From positions 3,658,001 to 3,722,000 of the forward strand of contig NZ_CP054139.1 of assembly GCF_013283875.1 (NCBI RefSeq): DNA of 64,000 bases. The letters are read 5' to 3'. This stretch comes from Mucilaginibacter mali (GTDB lineage: Bacteria; Bacteroidota; Bacteroidia; Sphingobacteriales; Sphingobacteriaceae). Below, piece by piece: positions 16,648-24,046 of this stretch. Position numbers and translations under genes: made by a program. The notes under the pieces were generated by a model that saw nothing but the letters and a program-made list of their open reading frames with translations, made no database searches and had not been told where the DNA came from. The stretch's first letter is position 1, and every line of letters starts with the position of its first letter.

Positions 16648-17862
16648 ATGCTGAAGCGGTTCTATCATATCGACCAGGCTACGGGTGTCAGCATTAATAA
16701 GCTGTCGGACACCAGCTTTGAAATTGATCTGTGCAGCATATCCCTGTCAAAAGATCAGTTGAAGCTTGAAAAAAAGATAATTGGCATAACCAACCTCGAC
16801 GAACTTACTAAACAAGCACCTGCCGGTAGCCCGGTAGCTATTAACCTGACAGGAAAGGGCATTCTTACTAAAAGTTTTGAACAGGTTGCAGCGATAGATC
16901 ACTCTAACTTTTCGCGCATCCTTCCCAATGCCAACTTCAGCGATTTTTATGTGCAGCATTTCGTTTCGGGGGAGCGGTCTTATGTATCGGTGATCCGTAA
17001 AACAGACGCGGACCAATGGATAGCACGTTTAAAACAGATCGGGTTAAAACCATTATTGCTAAGCCTGGATATATTCCCGGCAGATATGGTTTTACCACAA
17101 CTTAATTCAACTGTTCGTAGCCTCTGCACCGGCGGATATCATATTACCTGGGATAATGACGGAGAATGGACAAATGTTCAGAGACAGGAACCCGGTCAAA
17201 AAAACGAACCCCTGAAAATTGATAATGAAACCATCGGCGAACGGTTACTGCTACCCTACGCGGCAGCCTTCGGACTGGCCATGACAGGGCGGATACCACT
17301 TGTTTCGGCTATTGTTCCTGAATTAAGTGCAGACTTGAGCAATGAGTTGGAGAACAGGAAATTTAAGGCTGGCGCAATCGCGGTTTTATGTACGATATTT
17401 CTCTTACTGATCGTCAACTTCGCTGTTTTCTCCTGGTTAAATGATAGTAATAATGAATTGATGGTTAAAGTAGGTTTTTTAACGCAAAGTACCAGCGACC
17501 GTACTAACCTGGAAAATAATATACAGCAAAAAGAGTTGCTGCTGCGCAACAGTGGCTGGCATAGCGGGGTATTGTCCAAAAGCATCCTGACCGACCAGAT
17601 GGCCGCCGAAATGCCTGCGGGAATTAAATGGACATCGCTGAACATTGACCCGGTTGACAATGCCAACGGCCGTACCTTAAAAAATATCTCTTTTTTTGAC
17701 CGCCGCATCACTGCGACCGGACAGGCAGAACAGGTGATAGCCGTTAACGAATGGATAGCCCGGCTAAAAACCAAGCCATGGTTAAAAAACATACGCCTGG
17801 ATAGCTACAACTTTAATCAGGAACTTAATACCGGGCAATTTACCTTAATCATCAATTATTAA
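16648..17862 (+). CDS. GspL-like (fused PilM/PilN-like) inner-membrane protein
   Basis: 404 residues. The N-terminal 230 residues form a soluble domain that in position and secondary pattern resembles the actin-like PilM/GspL cytoplasmic domain (VSVIRKTDADQWIARLKQIG, PLLLSLDIFPADM). One membrane helix follows (GAIAVLCTIFLLLIVNFAVF, about 240-260), then a periplasmic coiled-coil and an alpha/beta domain ending in WLKNIRLDSYNFNQELNTG, as in PilN and GspL. GspL recruits the GspE ATPase to the membrane. Primary similarity is weak, so the call depends on architecture and on its place between the secretin and a PilO/GspM-like gene. Its stop codon shares one base with the next start. Confidence 0.75.
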   Translation: MLKRFYHIDQATGVSINKLSDTSFEIDLCSISLSKDQLKLEKKIIGITNLDELTKQAPAGSPVAINLTGKGILTKSFEQVAAIDHSNFSRILPNANFSDFYVQHFVSGERSYVSVIRKTDADQWIARLKQIGLKPLLLSLDIFPADMVLPQLNSTVRSLCTGGYHITWDNDGEWTNVQRQEPGQKNEPLKIDNETIGERLLLPYAAAFGLAMTGRIPLVSAIVPELSADLSNELENRKFKAGAIAVLCTIFLLLIVNFAVFSWLNDSNNELMVKVGFLTQSTSDRTNLENNIQQKELLLRNSGWHSGVLSKSILTDQMAAEMPAGIKWTSLNIDPVDNANGRTLKNISFFDRRITATGQAEQVIAVNEWIARLKTKPWLKNIRLDSYNFNQELNTGQFTLIINY

Positions 17863-18392
17863 TGTTAGCTAAGTTGCCCATAAAGAAAAAACACCTGGTG
17901 CTGGCCGGTACCTTTGTATCGCTGCTGATCTGTTACCAGTTGGCCTTCAAAAAAACCATTGCCGCCTGGCAACTGCATAGCCAATTTAGCCAACAATTGG
18001 CTACACAAAGCAACCTTACTTATCAGCCCGCCTATATGGAGCGGAAAAATAAAAACCTGGATACCATTATCAGCCGGCTTAAAACAGATACGGCTTTTTT
18101 CAGAGAAAATGTGATCTCAAAAATATCGGTATTAGCTCAAAACCTTCACGTAAAAATAATAGCCTTACCGGTAGAAGATATTTACTACCACACTCCCCAA
18201 TCGGTTATCCAACGCATGGATATGGAAGGTGATTTCTTCTCGCTGCTTAAACTGCAATACCAAATTGAGCATCTAAAAGGCATTGGCTTGTTTCGTTCGG
18301 TAGAAATTAAAAGCAACAGGCTGCAAACAACAGATACTAATGAAGCTTCATCTAAACTAATTATGACAGTTTGGATGTGTGGGATAAAATAA
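17862..18392 (+). CDS. GspM/PilO-like inner-membrane protein
   Basis: 176 residues with one N-terminal membrane helix (LVLAGTFVSLLICYQLAF, about 12-29), a helical coiled-coil-like region (residues 30-85) and a small alpha/beta domain (90-176; FFSLLKLQYQIEHLKGIGL, FRSVEIKSNR). This is the layout of PilO and GspM, which pair with PilN/GspL in the platform. The gene begins one base inside the end of the GspL-like gene. It is the last recognisable machine component of the plus operon; 93 bases separate it from the first fibre-like gene. Confidence 0.75.
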   Translation: MLAKLPIKKKHLVLAGTFVSLLICYQLAFKKTIAAWQLHSQFSQQLATQSNLTYQPAYMERKNKNLDTIISRLKTDTAFFRENVISKISVLAQNLHVKIIALPVEDIYYHTPQSVIQRMDMEGDFFSLLKLQYQIEHLKGIGLFRSVEIKSNRLQTTDTNEASSKLIMTVWMCGIK

Positions 18393-18437
18393 TAGCTTGA
18401 TTATTTGCTTAATAAATTTTAACTTACACCCATTACC

Positions 18438-18464
18438 ACGAAACCTTTAATTGTTTGGTTTCGT
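18438..18464 (+). repeat. Inverted repeat between gspM-like gene and fibre-like genes
   Basis: Perfect 8-base arms ACGAAACC (18438-18445) and GGTTTCGT (18457-18464) around an 11-base loop. There is no T-tract behind it, so it is not a standard terminator. It could be a weak hairpin, an operator or a transcript-stability element that separates expression of the machine from the fibre genes. Confidence 0.5.
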
Positions 18465-18485
18465 ATACCTACTAAATCTTATCAC

Positions 18486-19343
18486 ATGAAAAAAGCCTTA
18501 TCGGCAGGTATTGTCCTGCTTTCAACAATTTCATTTATTTCTAAAGCGCAAACATGGTCGGGTTCTACGCCAGGCAATATCTATTACAATTCAGGTAATG
18601 TCGGCATCGGCACAACGTCGCCGTCCAGCAATCTCACGGTATCAGGCGATATTGCCTATTACGCTTCGGGCACCTATCCCAGCTTATTGTCCAACAGCTA
18701 CTCCAATACCTCCTGGCACGGGCCCCGCATCGGCTTTTCGCGCTATCGAGGTACTGCCTCAAGTCCATCATCGCTCGCAAGCGGGGATTTCGCCGGATGG
18801 TTTGACTTTTTTGGCTATGACGGAACGACGGCGCAGCGTGTCGGGCAATTTGTAATGACCGTGGATGGTACGGTCAGTACGGGGGTCGTTCCCGGCAAGT
18901 TTACGATCGCCACTGCGAACGCCAGTGGTACCAATACCATCCGGTTGACCGCCTACGCCAATGACTATGTTACGATGGCCAACAATGGCGGCAGGGTAGG
19001 TATTGGAACGGAATCGCCTGATGCTAAACTCGCTGTTAATGGCACTATCCACTCCAAAGAAGTTAAGGTTGACCTGACAGGATGGCCTGACTTTGTATTT
19101 AAACCTGCTTACAAACTCCCTTCTCTTGCAGAGGTTAAAACCTATATCGACAAAAACCAGCACCTGCCCGATGTGCCGTCCGCGCAGGAAATAGCAAAGG
19201 ATGGCCTGAACATTGGCGAAATGAACAAGCTGCTGATGAAAAAGATAGAGGAACTAACACTATACCTGATAGAAGAACACGATAAAAACCAAAAAGAAAT
19301 AGAGCAGCTAAAGCAGCAATTAAAAGCTGTAACAAATAAATAA
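18486..19343 (+). CDS. Exported fibre-like protein, paralogue 1 of 5
   Basis: 285 residues with a Sec signal peptide (MKKALSAGIVLLSTISFIS, cleavage after KAQ). It begins TWSGSTPGNIYYNSGNVGIG, has a variable middle, a second VGIGTESP-type repeat near residue 175, and a conserved C-terminal domain of about 90 residues (WPDFVFKPAYKLPSL, YIDKNQHLPDVPSAQEI, GEMNKLLMKKIEELTLYLIE) ending in a charged coiled coil. Bacteroidota proteins of this type are labelled tail-fibre-like; the coiled-coil end suggests trimers. The first 45 residues are nearly identical in DNA to paralogue 2. The middle (about 18600-18910) is more GC-rich than the ends. Function is unknown; the place behind the secretion operon suggests cargo. 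Confidence 0.8.
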   Translation: MKKALSAGIVLLSTISFISKAQTWSGSTPGNIYYNSGNVGIGTTSPSSNLTVSGDIAYYASGTYPSLLSNSYSNTSWHGPRIGFSRYRGTASSPSSLASGDFAGWFDFFGYDGTTAQRVGQFVMTVDGTVSTGVVPGKFTIATANASGTNTIRLTAYANDYVTMANNGGRVGIGTESPDAKLAVNGTIHSKEVKVDLTGWPDFVFKPAYKLPSLAEVKTYIDKNQHLPDVPSAQEIAKDGLNIGEMNKLLMKKIEELTLYLIEEHDKNQKEIEQLKQQLKAVTNK

Positions 19344-19371
19344 TTTAAATATACCAAGCCCCTTATCACTT

Positions 19372-20805
19372 ATGAAAAAAGCCTTAACGGCAGGTATTGC
19401 CCTGCTTTCAACAATTCCATTTATTTCTAAAGCGCAAACCTGGTCGGGATCAACACCGGGTAATATTTATTACAATTCGGGTTTTGTAGGCGTAGGTGCC
19501 AGCAGTCCGCGAACCATGTTAGAAGTTGCGCCACCGTCAGGAAATAAACCCGCTGCTATTTTTCGTTTATACGGTAATACCTCGTGGGGTCATGTGCTCA
19601 CTTTATCTACCGATGGTGCGTATGGGAATGATGATGCCAGAATGCTATTCAGTTATCGCGGCGGTAATAAGCAATGGGCAATAGGTGGTTACACTAATTC
19701 CAACCGTTTTGGTATCTGGGAAGATAGTGGTGATGGCATATTTGGCTCCGGAGGTTTTGGCACCGAAAGGTTAACAGTGGCAGCAGGGGGTAATATAGGT
19801 ATTGGCACATCAACACCACAGTCGGCTTTGGATTTGGGCGATGGCACAAATGGAAGATCGATTGTTTGGAGCGGCGGTGGAGGTAACTGGTATTCCAGCA
19901 TTGGCACAAGCTATAGCTCAGGAGCTACCAATGTTTTGAACGGTCTCAAACTGAATACAACAGCCGATCAAACACTCTCTTCATATACAGGTTATGTGGC
20001 TGCGTCAGGTACCCGTTGGGATCTGTTATCGGGCGATATTTCCTTTTTTAATGCTCCGCCGGCTTCTCAAACAGCCAATACTGTGTTTAATTACGCCGCC
20101 AATACTAAAATGATTGTTAAGTCATCCGGCAATGTAGGTATTGGTACTTTGAGTCCTGCAGGGACATTACAGGTTAAGCAAAGCTCATATGATCTTTTGA
20201 CGGGTACATATACATTAGATATTGGTTTAGGGGGTACTTCAGCAGGATGGGCACGGGCATTCCGGGTTGTAAATTCCAGTAATTCTGATGGTAAGGATGG
20301 CGGGGCATTTGGCGCGGTTGGTTCGGGTACTGCCCCAAATTACGTTTATATGTCTATACCAACAGCCGATGCGACCGGGTATGATTCTCAAAAGATCATA
20401 GCACTTGATAATTCTGGAAATGTTGGTATCGGCACAACCAACCCACAAGGCTACAAGTTAGCGGTAAAAGGCAGCCTCATAGCCGAAGAGATTAAAGTTA
20501 AATTATCTTCGAGCTGGCCCGATTATGTGTTTAAACCATCCTACAAGCTCCCAACCCTTGCGGAAGTTAAAACCTATATCGATAAAAACCAGCACCTACC
20601 CGACGTACCGTCGGCCGACGATGTAGCTAAAAATGGCCTGGATGTAGGCGAAATGAATAAACTGCTAATGAAGAAGGTGGAAGAATTGACACTGTATCTT
20701 ATTGGGCAGGATAAGGCTAAGCAGGACCAGCAGAAAGAGATCGACCTTTTAAAGCAGCAGTTAACAAACTTAACAAAGATAGTCAACCAAATCCAGCAAC
20801 ACTAA
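19372..20805 (+). CDS. Exported fibre-like protein, paralogue 2 of 5
   Basis: 477 residues. Signal peptide and first mature residues almost copy those of paralogue 1. The body carries several GIGTSTP/VGIGTLSP/VGIGTTNP motifs (near residues 143, 257 and 350) separated by unlike beta-rich segments, so it is a string of short modules. The C-terminal domain (SWPDYVFKPSYKLPTLAEV, YIDKNQHLPDVPSADDV, GEMNKLLMKKVEELTLYLI) is shared with the other four, followed by a Lys/Gln-rich coiled coil. No enzyme motif seen. The body is less GC-rich than that of paralogue 3. The gene follows paralogue 1 by 28 bases and precedes paralogue 3 by 12, so co-transcription is likely. Confidence 0.8.
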   Translation: MKKALTAGIALLSTIPFISKAQTWSGSTPGNIYYNSGFVGVGASSPRTMLEVAPPSGNKPAAIFRLYGNTSWGHVLTLSTDGAYGNDDARMLFSYRGGNKQWAIGGYTNSNRFGIWEDSGDGIFGSGGFGTERLTVAAGGNIGIGTSTPQSALDLGDGTNGRSIVWSGGGGNWYSSIGTSYSSGATNVLNGLKLNTTADQTLSSYTGYVAASGTRWDLLSGDISFFNAPPASQTANTVFNYAANTKMIVKSSGNVGIGTLSPAGTLQVKQSSYDLLTGTYTLDIGLGGTSAGWARAFRVVNSSNSDGKDGGAFGAVGSGTAPNYVYMSIPTADATGYDSQKIIALDNSGNVGIGTTNPQGYKLAVKGSLIAEEIKVKLSSSWPDYVFKPSYKLPTLAEVKTYIDKNQHLPDVPSADDVAKNGLDVGEMNKLLMKKVEELTLYLIGQDKAKQDQQKEIDLLKQQLTNLTKIVNQIQQH

Positions 20806-20817
20806 ACCTATATCATC

Positions 20818-22281
20818 ATGAAAAAAAGCGCCTTGGCAATCATTGCTATCCTATCCGCCATTTCCTTTACTTCAAATGCGCAAACATGGTCCGGCTCTAC
20901 CCCCGGAGATATTTATTATAACTCCGGCAATGTCGGCATCGGCACGACAAGCCCGTCCACCAAGCTTAGTATATACGATAACAGCAACACCCTTAAGATG
21001 CCCCGCCTGATAAAGGACGGCTACTATGACGAGCTGGGCCTCTATAACTATTCCGCTACCGACTACTACCGCACCGACCTCAGCTTCCGGAGGGCGCGCG
21101 GAACGGCGGCCTCGCCGGCTGCAAGCCAAAGCGGCGACTGGCTCGGCTCGTTCAGCTTTTGGGCGGCCAATTCCGGGGCATCGTTCTCCAATCCCAGCGC
21201 CAGCATCGTCGGTATCGTTGACGGCACGCCCGGATCATCCTACGTTCCGGGCAAGATCGTCTTTCAGACATCGGACGGCAGCGCGACCACCACAGACCGC
21301 ATGACGATCAAAAACAACGGACATGTGGCGATAGGCACCGGGGATGGGAGCGACCTGCTGACCGTTGCCGGAAATACCCGGGTTGTCGCTTACGCGGGCA
21401 ACGGGTTCCTTGGCTACGACGCGGCTACCGGCGGGAACCACGTATTCAGCCTCACCCGGCAATCTAATGACCTTGCCCTTTCTGCGCTGGGCGGCATCGG
21501 GTTCAGTACGCTCAAAACTTCGCCATCTGCCAGCTACAGCATGTTTATCAACACGTCGGGCGATGTCGGCATCGGCACGACAAGCCCGTCCACCAAACTT
21601 AGTATATACGATAACAGCAACACCCTTAAGATGCCCCGCCTGATAAAGGACGGCTACTATGACGAGCTGGGCCTCTATAACTATTCCGCTACCGACTACT
21701 ACCGCACCGACCTCAGCTTCCGGAGGGCGCGCGGAACGGCCGCCTCGCCGGCTGCAAGTCAAAGCGGCGACTGGCTCGGCTCGTTCAGCTTTTGGGCGGC
21801 CAATTCCGGGGCATCGTTCTCCAATCCCAGCGCCAGCATCGTCGGTATCGTTGACGGCACGCCCGGATCATCCTACGTTCCGGGCAAGATCGTCTTTCAG
21901 ACATCGGACGGCAGCGCGACCACCACAGACCGCATGACGATCAAAAACAATGGAAAGGTTGGCATCGGCACAACGACGCCCGACCAACTACTGTCGGTCA
22001 ACGGCACCATCCACTCCAAAGAAGTACTGGTCGACCTGACCGGCTGGCCGGACTTTGTATTTAAACCAACCTACAAACTCCCTGCACTTACAGAAGTTAA
22101 AACATACATTGATAAAAACCAGCACCTTCCGGAAATACCGTCAGCGCAGGAGATAGAACAAAATGGATTGAACGTAGGTGAAATGAATAAGCTGCTAATG
22201 AAGAAGGTGGAAGAATTGACACTGTATCTTATTGAGCAAAATAAACGCATAGAAAAGCTGGAGTCGCAAATTAAACACTAA
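20818..22281 (+). CDS. Exported fibre-like protein with internal duplication, paralogue 3 of 5
   Basis: 487 residues. Signal peptide (MKKSALAIIAILSAISFTSNA), then QTWSGSTPGDIYYNSGNVG as in paralogues 1 and 2. A 129-residue block starting VGIGTTSPSTKLSIYDNSN occurs twice with identical amino-acid sequence (about residues 39-167 and 250-378). The C-terminal domain is the shared one (GWPDFVFKPTYKLPALTEV, GEMNKLLMKKVEELTLYLIE). The central DNA is visibly richer in G and C than both ends and than the neighbouring genes, which points to import or exchange of the middle cassette. The 3' end shares long near-identical DNA with paralogue 2. Confidence 0.8.
   Translation: MKKSALAIIAILSAISFTSNAQTWSGSTPGDIYYNSGNVGIGTTSPSTKLSIYDNSNTLKMPRLIKDGYYDELGLYNYSATDYYRTDLSFRRARGTAASPAASQSGDWLGSFSFWAANSGASFSNPSASIVGIVDGTPGSSYVPGKIVFQTSDGSATTTDRMTIKNNGHVAIGTGDGSDLLTVAGNTRVVAYAGNGFLGYDAATGGNHVFSLTRQSNDLALSALGGIGFSTLKTSPSASYSMFINTSGDVGIGTTSPSTKLSIYDNSNTLKMPRLIKDGYYDELGLYNYSATDYYRTDLSFRRARGTAASPAASQSGDWLGSFSFWAANSGASFSNPSASIVGIVDGTPGSSYVPGKIVFQTSDGSATTTDRMTIKNNGKVGIGTTTPDQLLSVNGTIHSKEVLVDLTGWPDFVFKPTYKLPALTEVKTYIDKNQHLPEIPSAQEIEQNGLNVGEMNKLLMKKVEELTLYLIEQNKRIEKLESQIKH
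20931..21317 (+). repeat. 387-base direct repeat, copy A (inside fibre-like gene 3)
   Basis: First copy of an in-frame duplicated block of 387 bases (129 codons). Copy B begins 633 bases later. By eye I find three base differences between the copies, all silent. Confidence 0.93.
21564..21950 (+). repeat. 387-base direct repeat, copy B (inside fibre-like gene 3)
   Basis: Second copy of the in-frame block at 20931-21317. The repeat starts at TGTCGGCATCGG and stops within ATCAAAAACAA just before a Gly codon. The two copies encode the same protein segment, and such a pair can expand or collapse by recombination. Confidence 0.93.
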
Positions 22282-22416
22282 CCGATCAAAAAAATAATTG
22301 GGACTTATAAAATAGGGTTAGTTAACCTATTGGCTACTATTGGTCAGGGGTATTCGCCTGTAAACTATACATCGTTAAACGTTAATAAACATCTTCAAAA
22401 CTACTAAACCTTCGTT

Positions 22417-23439
22417 ATGAAATTATTTTTCGCCGCATTATTAGCCGGATTTATTTTAATCACTAACTCTTATGCACAGGACGGCAGTTTTAATAACTTG
22501 AGTGCAGAATCTTTCACAAAGGGAGCCGGTGTAAACGATTATTATGGATGGGGAAAGACAGTCAATAACCTAATCGATCCGCGCCCTAATTCGTCATCTG
22601 GCGGCGCGTTTATTATAAATGCTCATCAAGGCTTAACCTTTAGCGCTCATTCGGTTTATGGCGGTATCCGCTTTTATAATCAATCGTACCCAGGCGGTCC
22701 CTTAGACCCTAATAATGGTGCAACAATGGTAATGAGTATTACGGGTAATAATGTTGGCGTAGGTACCACAACACCGTATGGAAAATTACATGTATATCAA
22801 AATACAGTTGACCAACCTGGATTAGTTATCCAGGGCAATTGTATTAATGTTGATGCCAACCAGCATTATATAGCAATGACGCTTGATGGCGATTATGGTA
22901 ATGCGAGTGGTAATTACTCGCAAATACGAAGCTACAGTAACCTCTATGGAGGTTGGGGGAGTCAGCTTGCTTTTTTCACAACGCAATCGGGCGTTGCCAA
23001 TACAATAAACGAAAGGATGCGGATTGATGCCAATGGTAATGTAGGTATAGGGACTACCAATGCTCAAGGTTACAAGTTGGCTGTAAATGGCAACGTAATA
23101 GCCGAGGAAATTAAAGTAAAGCTGCATACAAACTGGCCTGATTACGTATTTAAACCTGTTTACAAACTGCCCCCCCTTTCAGAAGTAAAACAATACATTG
23201 ATAAAAATCAGCATTTGCCCGAAATACCCACCGCCGCAGAGATGACTCAGAACGGTATTGATCTGGGCGATATGAATACCAAACTATTGAAGAAGGTAGA
23301 GGAACTTACCTTGTACATGATAGAGAAAGATAAAGAGATCACTGAATTGAAACAACAGGAAGCCATAAATAAATTACAGCAAAAGCAAATTGATGAACTG
23401 CAAAAACAAGTGAAAGCAATGCTAAAAACTAAACAATAA
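22417..23439 (+). CDS. Exported fibre-like protein, paralogue 4 of 5
   Basis: 340 residues with signal peptide (LFFAALLAGFILITNSYAQ). Unlike paralogues 1-3 it lacks the TWSGSTPG start and has its own N-terminal part (DGSFNNLSAESFTKGAG). VGVGTTTPYGKLHV and VGIGTTNAQGYKLAV repeats occur near residues 112 and 210; the second is close to that in paralogue 2. The shared C-terminal domain is present (NWPDYVFKPVYKLPPLSEV, YIDKNQHLPEIPTAAEM, KVEELTLYMIEKD) and ends in a long Gln/Lys coiled coil. A 135-base gap before the gene suggests it may also have its own promoter. Function unknown. Confidence 0.8.
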   Translation: MKLFFAALLAGFILITNSYAQDGSFNNLSAESFTKGAGVNDYYGWGKTVNNLIDPRPNSSSGGAFIINAHQGLTFSAHSVYGGIRFYNQSYPGGPLDPNNGATMVMSITGNNVGVGTTTPYGKLHVYQNTVDQPGLVIQGNCINVDANQHYIAMTLDGDYGNASGNYSQIRSYSNLYGGWGSQLAFFTTQSGVANTINERMRIDANGNVGIGTTNAQGYKLAVNGNVIAEEIKVKLHTNWPDYVFKPVYKLPPLSEVKQYIDKNQHLPEIPTAAEMTQNGIDLGDMNTKLLKKVEELTLYMIEKDKEITELKQQEAINKLQQKQIDELQKQVKAMLKTKQ

Positions 23440-23479
23440 AAATAGCCCTAATCATTAAACCAAACCCAATCACAACTTT

Positions 23480-24034
23480 ATGAAAAAAACTTGCCTGGCT
23501 ATTATAGCCGTCTTTTATGCATGCACTTTTGTTAATGGCGATGACTACAATAATGGCGGCGGGGTGATCTATGGCAGTATCCTGGGTGATATGTACTTTG
23601 CCCCAATAGCAAGTACGGGCGGCGCGAACAGGGTACTTTCCGATGCGGACATCGCCAATCGCGTTGCCCTTAAAATTTCTTCAAACGGCGTCGTGTACGC
23701 TAAGGAACTGAACATTCAGACCAGCATATTTCCCGATTACGTATTTAAAAAAGACTATCGCCTCATGTCTCTTCCTGAACTCAGGGCATATATTGACAAG
23801 AACAAGCATCTGCCTGAAATACCATCCGCCCATGAAGCCGAAGAAAACGGCGTTAACCTTGGCGAGATGAACAAGCTATTGTTGAAGAAAGTGGAGGAAC
23901 TTACGCTGTATCTGATCGAGAAAGATAAAGAAGTGAACGATCAAAAAAAGATCAATCAAAAGCTCATAGACCGGCTTGATGCTTTGGAGCAAAAAGTAAA
24001 TACTGCAACAACTCAACCTATACTTAAACATTAA
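23480..24034 (+). CDS. Exported fibre-like protein, short paralogue 5 of 5
   Basis: 184 residues: a signal peptide (MKKTCLAIIAVFYACTFVNG), a short region of about 50 residues without the GIGTT repeats, and the shared C-terminal domain (FPDYVFKKDYRLMSLPELRA, YIDKNKHLPEIPSAHEAEE, GEMNKLLLKKVEELTLYLIE) with coiled coil. It is thus close to the bare C-terminal module. It may act as a cap or adaptor, or be a shrunken copy; the sequence cannot tell. It lies 12 bases before the first giant YD-repeat gene, so the two may be co-expressed. Confidence 0.75.
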   Translation: MKKTCLAIIAVFYACTFVNGDDYNNGGGVIYGSILGDMYFAPIASTGGANRVLSDADIANRVALKISSNGVVYAKELNIQTSIFPDYVFKKDYRLMSLPELRAYIDKNKHLPEIPSAHEAEENGVNLGEMNKLLLKKVEELTLYLIEKDKEVNDQKKINQKLIDRLDALEQKVNTATTQPILKH

Positions 24035-24046
24035 TACCTAACCGTC

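Noticed and set aside
18511..18855. Second plus-strand frame overlapping fibre-like gene 1
   Set aside because: Shadow in the GC-rich cassette; it has no signal peptide and no similarity to anything around it.
21235..21762. Minus-strand open frame of 175 codons in the fibre-like gene 3
   Set aside because: It follows from high GC at third positions in the duplicated block and repeats with the duplication; the sense frame has signal peptide and conserved domain.
18486..23439. Repeated GGCATCGGCAC-type sequences considered as a CRISPR array or noncoding repeats
   Set aside because: They encode the VGIGTTSP motif in frame, with irregular spacing and no spacer structure.
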